From contig NC_081409.1 in assembly GCF_030272615.1 (NCBI RefSeq), positions 246,699,502-246,763,501 on the forward strand: a DNA stretch of 64,000 nucleotides. Direction: 5' to 3'. Shown one piece after another: positions 11,165-22,146 of the stretch. The translations under genes were made by a program, and so were the position numbers. The notes beneath the pieces were generated by a model. The model saw only the letters and a program-made list of their open reading frames with translations, searched no databases and was not told the DNA's origin. Numbering within the stretch: the first letter of the stretch is position 1; every line of letters starts with the position of its first letter. This DNA is from Cryptomeria japonica (Eukaryota; Streptophyta; Pinopsida; Cupressales; Cupressaceae).

Positions 11165-12223
11165 TTAGAATCAGAATTGATTATGTGAGGAAAAAAAATA
11201 GAGGAAGAAAAATTAAGGTGGAAGGGATAGATGAGGAACAAATATGAAGCAGTCGTGAGGTATTTGGAAAGAAGAATACGAGATGCAAGACTATGGAGGA
11301 AAATGGGGGCAATTGAGAACTCCATGGGATTATTGAGTTTAGGATTTGATGGAATGATGGTGAGATTTTGTGCACAACAAATGTAGAGAGCCAACCTAGT
11401 TTGATGTTGCCCTGAGTGACTTGCACCATTGATTATAGAAATCAGGATGCCATGAGAAACGCAGGGCATGGATTGACTTTGTAGACAAATGAGAATTTCT
11501 TGCACACAACAATGCAAGTGTTAAGAAACACTAATACAGAGTTATGGGTTCATGCAAGGAAACCCTCAAACACATCGATACCTCTTGTACACGAGAAGGT
11601 AAGTGTTGATAAACACTAGTACCAGGTCGCCGATTTATACAAGAAGGATCCAAAACATGCCATACTATGAAATATGCCCCAGTATGCACCTATCATATCA
11701 TACCTGGATATGGAAGAACCCAGGCAGTCGTAAATAGTGGTAGTCATAGGGCAAAAGATGCAAGCCTATATGAAAAGATCTAACAAAATCTAACAAGTCT
11801 CTTCCTTGTGACCACATGATACATCTTGCCAAGAGTAGAACTAGGATGGACTTGGGATTGTTTCTCAAGACTTCTTGAAGCTTACACACAAAGGCATAAA
11901 ATCTCAGTTTCAATGGGACATTCCTTGTTCATGACTCAAGCAAAGACTTCATCATCATACGCATGTTTTATTGGGAGGCGGAAAAGAAGGGATGTTGCGC
12001 ATGGGTGGGTTGGATGGCAGATGATTTGTAGTATCGACATGATAGACAGTGGATCCGGTTATTTACCTTGGCGCCTGCACACAGGTTTTCACCAAGGTAC
12101 TTGTCCATAGTGCCACCAAGTGGTTCTCACTAATGGATGAATTGTTTTTCTTTCTTTTTCTTTCTTTTTTAAATTTTTTTCTTGATTTTTTTTTTTTTTT
12201 GACCATTTAAGACTTTCTGAGGA
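11165..12223 (-). other. 3' spacer of element E
   Basis: Between the tandem repeat and the end of integrase I find no conserved protein on either strand. Short open stretches on both strands lack recognisable motifs. In particular there is no PMD gene here, unlike A and B. An A/T run lies at 12160-12200. Confidence 0.5.
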
Positions 12224-13510
12224 CTAAGCATAAAATCTTTTGAGGTGCATGATATTAATTGGATCATCCAAAGGACCGCCTTCAAGAGTAGCCAATTGAT
12301 AAGCTCCTGATCCATATTTCACTGTGATTACATATGGTCCAAGCCAATTAGGCTCGAACTTGCCTTTCTTTTCTCTTTCTTGTAGATTTTTTTGATTTTC
12401 CATGAGGACAAGATCACCAACTTGGAATTCTCGGGTTCTAACTTTTTTATGATAACTCATGCATAGACGGTTTTGATATACCTGAAGATGATTCAAGGCC
12501 TTGAGGCGATGGGCAATTTTGTATTCTTCCTCTGGTAGGATGTTTTGCAGCGATACCCTTAGAGAGGGGATCTCGATCTCAAGGGGAAGGATGGCTTCGG
12601 AACCAAATACTAGGGAATAAGGAGTGGCACCTGTGGGGGTGCGGATGGAGGTGCGGTAGGCCCACAATGCAGGATGGGTTTGGAGGTGCCAATCACGACC
12701 TGCTTCATTGACTATCTTTTTGAGGATTTTTATTAGGGTTTTATTAGAAGCTTCAGCTTGGCCATTGCCTTGGGGGTAAAATGGAGTGGAGAAGAGGTGT
12801 TGGATGTTGAATTTTTGGCAGAGTTTACCATTATCTGTAATGATAACTTTTGGGATGCCATATCAGTAGATTAGGTAGTTCAGGATGAATTTGGATATTT
12901 GCTTGTCAGTGGTGAAAGTAAGAGGGATAGCCTCTACCCACTTGGTGAAGTATTTGGTGGCGGTGATAATGAAGTTATGTCCGTTGGAAGATGAAGGGTG
13001 GATTTTCCCAATGAGATTGAGCCCCCACTGCGAGAAGGGCCATGGTGTAATGAATGGCTGCAATTCTTGTGATGGTGCATGAATCTTGTCACCATGCTCC
13101 TGGCAAGGGATGCATTTCTTCACATAATTGTATGCATCTTCTTCCATTTTAGGCCAATTGTATCCTGTTCTCAAAACTTTTTTAGCCAATGTGAGTCCAC
13201 TTGAGTGTGCCCCACAGATACCCTCGTGTACTTCACGTAATGCTCATTCTGCTTCTTGTTTATCTAAACACCTTAGGAGGGAACCATCAAAATGCCTTCT
13301 GAACAAGGTGTCTGCAAGGATGGTGTAACGGGCACATCGGTGGATGAAGGTTTGCTGTTGGGTTTTGGTGAGGTGTGGGGGAATGGTGTTGTCTTTGAGG
13401 AAAGTGAAGGTTTCTTGGTACCAAGGGGACTTGGGACCAATGAGAACACACACCATTTCAGACTCCAGTAGGTCGTATGCCAGTATAAACAATTGCTCGA
13501 CCAAGAACTC
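12224..13510 (-). pseudogene. Element E integrase
   Basis: Minus strand. The HHCC-type N-terminus is partly visible (KKCIPCQEHGD near 13100). The core includes IITATKYFTKWVEAIPL and IITDNG near 12835, then NGQAEASNKT near 12740. The position of the first catalytic Asp reads Asn (WGLNLIGKI, near 13015; element A has WGLDIIGEI), a GAT-to-AAT change that would abolish catalysis. The C-terminal domain (FQVGDLVL, NWLGPYVI) ends RFYA-stop at 12224. Several stops break the frame. Its job was to insert the cDNA. Confidence 0.85.
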
Positions 13511-14202
13511 GCACTTCTAACTGTGTGCTGTCATTTGAAGGAGGGAGCCAATGGTGGCCATTGCATCTGCAGCCCTGTTGTTTGTTCATGGGATTTGGTC
13601 AAACTTGATTGCCATGAAATGTTGCTTAAGATCTTCAACCATGGTACGATAGGGAAGGAGTTTATCATCTTTTGTCTGGTATTCATCATTGACTTGTTTT
13701 ATGATGAGTTGGGAATCGCCATAGACTTGTAATTCCTTTATTTTCTAGTGGATAGCCAAGTGCAAACCTGTGATGAGGGCCTTGTATTCTGCTATGTTAT
13801 TGGTACATGCAAAGGCTGTCTTGTATGATTTGGGGATGCCATCTCCTTGAGCTGTGACCAATAATATTCCTACCCCCGATCCATTTTGAGTGTAGGAGCC
13901 ATCAAAATACAATTTCCATGTAGAGGATGTGGTAACAGTCATAATGAACTCATCCGGTAATTCTGTGAGAAGAGGATGGATGCCTGGAAGTGGAGCTTCA
14001 GCTAACTAATCTGCAATGACTTGTCCCTTCATTGGCTTTCTGTCCGCATATTCAATGTCAAACTCGCTTAAGAGCATGACCCATTTGGCAGTTCTGCCAG
14101 TGAGAGGAGCTTTGGACAAGAGATATTTAAGTGGATCAATTTTAGCAATAAATTTTGTCTTATTATTTAGCATATAGTGTCGTAGTTTCTATGTGCTAAA
14201 CA
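13511..14202 (-). pseudogene. Element E second (archaeal-type) RNase H
   Basis: Minus strand, frame 1. The start is LYFDGSYTQNGSGVGIL near 13900, followed by NNIAEYKALITGL near 13785. This domain after the ordinary RT-RNase H is the known mark of plant Tat elements. Stops occur after about 13745, and the upstream linker (ALLSEFDIEYADRK-like, near 14060) is also preserved. Confidence 0.8.
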
Positions 14203-15461
14203 CTAATGCCAAACATGCTCTTTCAATGGGGTGTAATTGAGTTCATATCCTACCAATGTCCGACTGATGTAGTAAATGGCATGTTCCTTCCCTTGATCAT
14301 CTATTTCCACCAATAATGCCCCCAATGCCACTACAGTAGCACATATATACAAAATAAGGGGTTTTCCAGGAGCAGGAGGCATCAATACCGGAGGTGATGC
14401 TAGATATTCTTTTAGTTTCTCAAAGGGCTTTTGGCATAAGCAGTCCCATTTGAATTTTGTGTCCTTGCGCTGGAGGTGTGCAAATGGATGGCACTTATCT
14501 ACTAGTTGTGAAATGAAACGTTTGACAGACTGAAGTTTTCCCTGGAGACTGCGCAGTTGTCTGAGAGTTTTTGGTGGAGACATTTCCATGATAGCTTTTA
14601 CTTTTGTAGGATCGACCTCGATGCCTCTACGTGAAACAATGAATCCCAGTAGTTTTCCCGATGTGACGCCAAACACACACTTTTTGGGTTTTAGGCGCAG
14701 CTTGTATTTTTCAATCTTTCGAAGATCTATTTTAGAATGGGGATGTGTTCTTGTCTTGTCTTGGATTTTCCTAGTAGATCATCCACGTAGTCCTCCATAA
14801 TTTTGTGCAAGAGGTCATGAAAAATTGTTGTCATTTCCCGTTGATACATAGCTCCAACATTTTTAAGGCCAAAAGGCATGACCAGGTAACAGAAGGTACC
14901 CCATGGTGTTGTGAATGCAGTTTTATGTTGATCCTCATCTGCTATCCTGATTTGGTTGTATCCAGAAAACCCATCCATTAGCGATAACATTTCATTTCCT
15001 ACTATAAGGTCCACAATCATGTATATATTGGGGAGTGGGAAATCATCTTTAGGACAAGCTATATTTAGATCTCGGAAATCTGTGCAGATGCGGATGCCCC
15101 CAATAGGTTTGCCAATAGGTACAATGTTGGAGACCCATTCGGTATAATCTATTGGTTTGATAAATTCTGCGTCTAACAACTTTCGGAGTTCCGCCTTGAC
15201 CAGGAGTGCAATATGTGGGTGCATTTTGTGCAATTTTTGTTTTACAGGTTTTGCATCTGGGTGGACGGCAAGATTGTGAACCATCAAGGCAGGGTCCAAC
15301 CCTGGCATATCGGAATAGGACCATGAAAAATTGATTTTTACCTCTATCAGGAAGTTGATGAAGTCTTGTTTCTCAATTTCTGTGAGGGATTTGGCAATGA
15401 GCACATTTTTCAGAATGACCTCGGTGCCCATGTTGATGCTGTCTATTTCTTCTATCAACAA
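14203..15461 (-). pseudogene. Element E reverse transcriptase and RNase H
   Basis: Minus strand. RT motifs in order: CTDFRDLN (about 15075), LMDGFSGYNQI (about 14960), MPFGLKN (about 14870), the catalytic YVDD (14780-14797), KPKKCVFGV (about 14680). RNase H follows, with LILYICATVVALGALLVE and YELNYTP near 14230. A frameshift lies between about 14727 and 14676 and another near 14225. The start chosen is only where the open stretch begins; the domain is part of the polyprotein. Confidence 0.9.
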
Positions 15462-17075
15462 ATTTGATTTTTCCTGTGGAAGGTAACCAATTATAGGGAA
15501 GTCAAATCACTCATCGTCAAGTGCCTTTTCCAGGTATTCACTTTCAGATACACCCTTTGTTTTTATTTCTTGTTCATCCAAAGGTGCCTCAGGGAGGTTT
15601 TCACCTAGGGAGTCATATCTTTTTCTTTTATTATCTTTTTTGTGGCTAAGGGAATTGACCTGACTACCAAAGTATCCATTTTCATGTAGTTTAATACCCT
15701 CGATTCTGCTATAATCTTCCATATTTTGCGTTGTTAGGAGAGCAATGAGAGCATTATCGTCGGTGCAGATATCTAAAGTGGGTTTGTCTCATTGGCCCCA
15801 GTCAATGAGTTCAAGATGGACAAGATGTAGCTCATGTGAAGTGAGAGGGGTTACGGGGGTGATGGTATTGATGTAAGCATCCAAGAAGATATCTTTCTCA
15901 TATTCATAAGGCATTTTGTGGAATTCCTCTTCATCAGCGCTTTCGATATCTGAAGAAGGACTAGAAGGGGCACCAGCGATAGTAATCTTAGGCACCAGGG
16001 TGTACCCCAAGCCTCTGTTGTATCTGTAGGAAATAGGATTTATGGGTGTTTTTCTTCCTTTCTCCTCTGGTCCCAAGTTGTGTCCTTTGTAACCCATTTT
16101 TTCAACTATGGAAGATGCTTTTGGGTACATTTCTTTGGATATTCTTGTTGGATCTTCATCTTCTTCCCAGTACATCCATGAAGAGATATCTGCTTTGAGG
16201 CTCTCGTTATCAAGTGGGCCCCATTACTGGAAGGTGATGTTTTGGCATTGCATGACTGGTTTTGGGTCCTTTTTTATCTCTTTTGGTTTGCCAAATGACT
16301 TAGGAGAGAGAGGGAGGTTGCCTATTAATAAGATGTCCTCCAATTTGTATTCTCCATAGCCATTGTCCAAGATCTTGATTTGATTATTTGGTTGGGATGA
16401 TGTGGAGGCAACATTTGATGTGTCAGATGGAGGCGTTGGCAAGGGTCTATTTAGTGGGCAATGATATGAATGCTTCCCCTCTAATAGTTTGCAATATTGA
16501 AAAGGTTGGGGATCACCTTTGATAGTGATCTCTCTTCCGTTATAGGGGAATTTGATGCATTGGTGATAGGTGGAGGGTATGGCCTACAAGGAATGAATCC
16601 ATGGCCTCCTGAGGAGAATGTTGTAAGGGAGGTCAAGATCTAGTACTTGGCAAGGGGTTTCAATTATAATGGGGCCCACTTGAAGAGGTAAGGTGACCAC
16701 GCCCTTTGAAATTCTTTCTACATCATCATATGCCTTTATTGTGATCCTTCCTGATGTGTCTATCAGATCCTCAGAAAGTCCCAATTGTTTTATTAATTTG
16801 TATGTACACAGATTAAGCTCGGATCCACTGTCTATTAGGATACGTTTGACCTTGTGCTTGTGGATAAGAGCTTCGATGTGCAAAGGTTTGTTATGATCTT
16901 CATCTGCGGGAGCATCTTTGGAGTTAAATACAATGTGCTCTTGGGCAGCAAGGTTTCCAATGAGGGCTTGGAATTGGGTGGCATTGATGTTATCTGGAAA
17001 GCGTGATTAGAGAAGGGCTTGTTCCAAAAAAATTTTATGGACCGGGGAGGTCTTGAGAAGTTCCAAAATGGAGAT
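15462..17075 (-). pseudogene. Element E protease and linker to RT
   Basis: Minus strand, same frame as gag. The aspartic protease active site is LIDSGSELNL (about 16845-16815). A G-patch-like stretch (MGYKGHNLGPEEKG ... RGLGYT) lies at about 16100-16010. The remaining acidic linker has no known fold. At least four in-frame stops interrupt it. Confidence 0.75.
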
Positions 17076-19427
17076 CTATGTAGGTGTCTTCCCAAGTTGA
17101 TCAAGGAGGTCATATCGGCGGGTGGAAGACATGGGTGGGGGGTTTGGTGGGGGAGGAACTCCTTGGATGGTGACTCTTCCTTGGCATGTAGTTGCATTGC
17201 AGTCATTCTGGAAATGGGAGGTGGAAGGCATGGTGCCTTGAATGACTATCCGAGCAGGATTTGGTCTGCTTTGGGAAGAAGGAGGATTAACTCCTTGGAT
17301 GGTTATGACATTGACATTATTATCTACAGGTTCAATGTGACCTACCAAAAAATCAAAACCGGTTACGTGATTAGTGTAGTCATAACCCATTGCGTTAGAT
17401 GATGAGCCTTTTCCTTTATCATGCTTCAAGAAGGGTTCCTGGTACATTTTGAGTTTGTCATTGTTATTACCAGGTTTTGTATTTGCTACTTCAATCTCAC
17501 CTCTATCAATGAGATCTTGTATGTAGATCTTTAGTTTCATACACTTGCGTGTATCATGTCCCTTGATACGATGGTATTCACAATACTCATTTTCATTATA
17601 CCATCTTGGTTTAGGTTGATTGGGGTCAAATGGGCGAGTGATTGGGAAAACCACTACACCTTCTTGGACAAGTTTTTGAAACACCACTTCAATAGGCTCA
17701 GCCAGAGGAGTGGAATCTCTTGGAGTCATGTTATTCGATCAGGGTGGTCGTCCCTGGATTGAGACATTGTTGTGAGGTTTTTGGGATTGATTTTGGTTGT
17801 TGAATTGATGATTGTTGGTGGTGGATTTTGGGGGAGCGGCCACAGTTTGGACCCGCTTTGCATCAAATATACCATCATTAACCACATTTTTTTTTTTGGA
17901 CCAGAATTTTGGCTTGTCGTTATAATAAGAGGAAGAACTTTGTGTTGATTTCTGGTAATGTTTCAAGGTTCCTTCTTCCAACAAGACACGTTCGAGGGCG
18001 AGGCCCTTATCTATCAATTTTTGGAAGGATTTGATACATTGAGATATTAAAGGTCTTGAAATTTCAGGCACCAAGTTCTTTTGGAATAGCTCAATTTGAT
18101 GTTGTTCTGGCATGTCCCACTGAAATTTCTTGATAAGATGTCGCCATCTTTGTAGGAAATTGGCGAAGGTTTCTCCGGGCCTTTGTTTTGTATTACATAA
18201 GTCCATCATAGAAACATCATTACCCATGTTGTATGCATAGTGGGCCACAAATTTTTCTGCCAAGTCTGGAAAAGAGACAATGGAACCTCGTGGTAAAGAT
18301 GAGAACCATGCCAAGGTGTCTCCCATGAGACTCTTGGGAAAGAGTCTGCAAAGATAAAGGTCACTATAGGAGACTTCCTGGCATAAGATGTGGAATTCTT
18401 GAACATGATCGCGGGGGTCTCCTTTGCCTTCATACTTGGTGAATTTAGGAATCTCAAATCCTAGGGGATATGGTGCGACTGATATAGACGGATCATAAGG
18501 ACAAGGGCAAAACTCTTCGAACGAGTAAGTTTTCCTTTTATTAGTCCTTTGTTTCATGTCCTTGATGATATTTTTCATGTCTTCAATTTCCTTGATGAGG
18601 TCTTGTTGTGGGCTTTGATAATGATGAAGTGTATTTGCCCCAAGAATTGGATGAACCAAAGAAGGTGCACCACCACCAATATATTGATATCATGAGGAGG
18701 TGGGAATGTGGGATGTGATGACCGATGTCACTGGGGTTTGAGTGATAGTTGGTTGTGGTCTGCAAACGGTTGTGACGGGATTGAATACGGCCCGGATAAA
18801 ATTTGTGACATTGTTTGGAGGAAGGGAAGTTTGTTGGAGAATAGATGAGATCGGATTTGATAGTGGTATGGATGGTAAGGAGGAAGAAGGTGGGATGGAG
18901 ACCACGGTGAGAGGTATCGCGGGTGGCATTGATTGAGCTTGGATGATTGATGGGGCTGCAATTGATTGAGTTTGAATAGTAGGTGCAACACTTTGTGTGG
19001 GAAGTACCGCGGGTGGCATTGATTGAGCTTGGATGATTGATGGGGTTGCAATTGATTGAGTTTGAATAGTAGGTGCAGCACTTTGTGTGGGAGCAAGATC
19101 CCCTTGTGGTTTTTGGGTGAGAGAGGATCTATTAAATTCAGGTGGAAGTTGAGCTCCATGTTCAAGGAGAGTTTTCAGAAGTGCAGTAGGATTGTATTTA
19201 ATAAACTTTTCCATCATCTCTTGGTTATAAGAATCTGCTAGGAAAGTTTGCACTTCCGGACAAAGTTCATCTTGGTTAACCATGTCAATATTTTGACTTT
19301 GATCTTGATCGCTAGGTTGCCCACTTTGTGTATGATCTTGTGTGGGATCTTCATATAGGACATCAATGTCCGGCATGCCATATTGTTGTTCAGCCATCTT
19401 TTTCTTTTGGGATCGAGTTGCGACCAT
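17076..19427 (-). pseudogene. Element E gag
   Basis: Minus strand, starting MVATRSQKKK at ATG 19427. The N-terminal region is Gln/Pro/Ser-rich and holds a 30-residue duplication (DNA 18915-19004 and 19005-19094). The retrotransposon gag domain follows (KYEGKGDPRDHVQEF, LAWFSSLPRGSI, about 18440-18240). The nucleocapsid knuckle is CEYHRIKGHDTRKC (about 17585-17542), a C-H-H-C variant. In-frame stops near 18690 and 17737. It would form the particle shell and bind RNA. Confidence 0.85.
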
Positions 19428-19434
19428 ACACGAT

Positions 19435-19562
19435 ATTTGTGATGAAAAGACTTAGGAAAAATGTGATGAAAGGACTTAAGAAATTTGTGATGAAAGGATT
19501 TGAGAAATTTGTGATGAAAGGATTTAAGAAAATTTGTGATTAAAGGACTTAGGAAATTTGAG
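19435..19562 (-). repeat. Five ~24-bp repeats just upstream of E gag
   Basis: Plus-strand units read tttgtgatgaaaggacttaag with small changes. In the element's sense the core is TTTCATCACAAA. The same core (TTCATCACAAA) is repeated seven times in element A at 46190-46420. Confidence 0.85.
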
Positions 19563-20057
19563 GATGATTGATGGAGGAGGTATAGTAGTGATGGTTTAGA
19601 AGAAATTTGATGACTAGGTTGTCTTTGGTATGAACATGAAGGATCGATTCAAATGGCAAGTTGTGTGAAGGGATACGACCACCCTGATTTGGACGATAGT
19701 TGGTGTTTCAAAGGATAAACTTGAATGTTGATGGAGAGGATGGACTCTTAGCTTCTCTCTTAGGCTTATGAAATATGGGATGGGATAGAGTTTTGATGCA
19801 TTTTTGGACTTGGTGTGGGTAATGACTTAGACAATTGTTTGTGTTTTGACAAGTGTTTTTGCAAAGTGTTTGGGGATAGTGATGTGTTTTTAGTATTCTC
19901 TGGGCAAGTATGTATCAAACAAAGCAAACACAATGATCAAATGCATATTATCTCAAAGACACTCATGCTCATATACAACATTCTTGAGGCTGGCAAGGAC
20001 AATAGTCATTGAATCCCAATTGGTTTCCCATCTACGCTTACCCAGAGTGGACACTTA

Positions 20058-20116
20058 GATGCTTGACCCCACTGGCTCCCCTCCACGACACTCACTTCTC
20101 GGGGCAACCAAGCATC
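20058..20116 (-). other. Leader hairpin of element E
   Basis: In element sense the arms are GATGCTTGG and TCAAGCATC (with one G-U pair), and the loop has GAGAAGTGAGTGTCG. The same structure occurs in A (33934-33991) and, with a swapped base pair, in C (49513-49571). Function unknown; packaging or dimerisation is possible. Confidence 0.55.
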
Positions 20117-20730
20117 AATTCCCATGAAAACTCCTCATGGCAAACTTTGTGTCTCTACTAACGTAAGAATATGGGCTGCTTTAGAGGTCCGACCTCCTGC
20201 ACCAATGACTAGAAGGTTTTTGGCCACTATGAACAAGGTGTTTAGTAAGTCTTCCCGTTAGGAGCTACCCTTCAAAGTTGCGCAAGTGAAATTGGGGCCT
20301 ATAGCCCAATGAAGCACCAAGAACTTAGTAGTCACGCAAGCGTGATTGAGATCTCTAGGATCCTACTAAGCACCCAATGTGAGAGTGAACTCTCATATAG
20401 CCCCAACCATTAACCCTTTCATAGTCAATGGCCTATTTATTATAGTGAGTTGGGAACCCCAGGTCTGGGTGTACTCACTTGGGTCATTCCCCTCTTACCT
20501 TCTCAAAGAGCAAGTTGGGAGCGCAGGCCCGCTAGAGGTAAACACACAATCAAACAAGAAAAGGTTGGAGGGTCTGAATTTCTGATCGTCTAGTAAGATG
20601 AGGGCATACTTTCCTACCTTTATGCTTTTCTTAAAGACACATAAGACAATGGTTCATTCCATTTTAATTAAGATCTAGGTGCCTAGTTTAAATAAATGCA
20701 CAAGATTTGGTTGGATCAGCTAGGCAACCT

Positions 20731-20892
20731 GCAAAACAACTTGATTAGTAGTTTTGAAAAATGGAGTCTCCAACAAGTGTCCTACAAAACAACTTGATTA
20801 GTAGTTTGAAAAAAATGGAGTCTTCAACAAGCGTCCTGCAAAACAATTTGATTAGTTTGGAAAAATAGAGTCTTCAACAAGCATCCTGCAAA
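20731..20892 (-). repeat. Three ~55-62-bp tandem repeats in the leader of E
   Basis: Units contain cctgcaaaacaacttgat, tagtagttt, aaaaatggagtc and ttcaacaag. The third unit is shortened. Confidence 0.85.
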
Positions 20893-21636
20893 AAACAACA
20901 AAATGACAAAAATATTAATTTTTTTGATTTTTTGGGAATGAATAGAAAAACATGAATAAAATTTTTTTTACTAATGACAAATGTGGATTTGAAGAAATCT
21001 TTGATGGGTAAATGGGGTTTGACTAGGTTTTTGCCACTTTCCAAGGGATAGGCAAGCGAAAAATGGGGATTTCGGAGGAGAGATGAAGGAATGGGAAAAT
21101 TTGTCAAAGAGGGGCAAAGAAGCAAAAGTTGGAGATGGATAATATGGGAAAAATTTGGAGGTGATTGGAAAAAAGGGGAAGAAGTTATGGAAAACCCTAA
21201 AAATAGAGAAATATGGGATTTTGGGCTTCAAAAAGTGGATTTTTGGGATAAGGTCTCCAAGGAAGGAAATGTGGAAAATGGCAAATGCGGAGAATCTAGT
21301 GAAGTTTGGAAGAAAATGGAGTCAAGATAAAAAAGATATGGCAAAAAAATAGAAATTAGATTTAACAGCAGACACCCTAGATTTAACAGAGCAGAAACCC
21401 TAAATTTAACAGAATAAAAAAATTGTCAAAGGTCCGGATTTCTGATTGTCTAGATAGACAAGAGCATAATCTCCTACTTTCACACTTTCCTACGGTCAGA
21501 CAGATTATATTTAAATAGAACAGATAATAGGAAATGAAAAAAAAAAGAAATGCAGACTACAGTTAGCGCCTAAAAATTTCAGACAGATTAACAGAGCAGA
21601 CACTAGCACTAAACAAATAGAAACAAAGAAGTCAAG

Positions 21637-21794
21637 GCATAGGGCATCTTGAAGTTGCTGATATATTTTTGTACTCCGATTGGAGTTGATCTTTCTGTTT
21701 GAGCACATCTTCACAAAACAGATGGGGTTGGCAGATTTTACTCAAAAGTAATTTATCCTCACCCATAGCAATACTGATATCATTTTGCTGCTTC
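21637..21794 (-). mobile_element. Element D fragment inside the 5' LTR region of E
   Basis: It matches 8046-8205 of D's second gene in the same orientation with about ten differences, so it came from another D copy. It lies between E's truncated U3 and E's leader, where R, U5 and the primer site should be. Junctions show short shared bases (catagggcatc side; ag side). Confidence 0.8.
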
Positions 21795-22146
21795 AGGAGA
21801 ATTTGACTAGGAGAGAGAATGAGTGGAGGGAATAAAAAATTAGAAGAATAATGTTAAGTGAGATTAGGGAGTTTCTAGAAGAATAAATTAAGAAGATGAT
21901 TTGTAGGAATCATGTAGGTTAACTAATTAATTGAAATTAATTAGCTAAGAGGAATATTTGTGAGGATTTGATTTTTTTAGAAGAATAAAGAAAGGGATTG
22001 ATTTATTAAATAAATCAATCATATGCTATAGTGACAATATTAATTATATTTAATTAATATTGAGAGGAATTTGAATTAACATAATTAATTAATTAATTAT
22101 GCGGGGAATTAAAAATAATTAAAATAATTATTTTTAAGTGTCTACA
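21795..22146 (-). mobile_element. Truncated 5' LTR of E (U3 part only)
   Basis: 352 bp matching 9657-10008 with few differences, ending TGTAGACACTT on the minus strand. The TATA box and everything after it are missing. Confidence 0.85.

Larger units (their letters stand above)
19428..21636 (-). other. Leader of element E
   Basis: About 2.2 kb of untranslated leader. It contains a 24-bp repeat next to the gag start (19435-19562), a block conserved with A and C (about 19960-20560) with a hairpin at 20058-20116, and a 62-bp repeat at 20731-20892. No primer-binding site is visible at its upstream end; that part seems replaced by D-derived sequence. Confidence 0.6.
8899..22146 (-). mobile_element. 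Element E: Ty3/gypsy, Tat-like, nested in D
   Basis: Minus-strand order: damaged 5' LTR (21795-22146), long leader, gag, protease, RT, RNase H, second RNase H, integrase, 3' region with a 19-unit tandem repeat, polypurine tract, 3' LTR (8899-10008). The flanks carry ctctc on both sides (8894-8898, 22147-22151), and joining them restores D's Glu/Lys-rich frame. The left end reads TA rather than the usual TG, and the host site is low-complexity, so the left boundary may be off by a few bases. Stops and frameshifts show it is dead. Confidence 0.85.
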
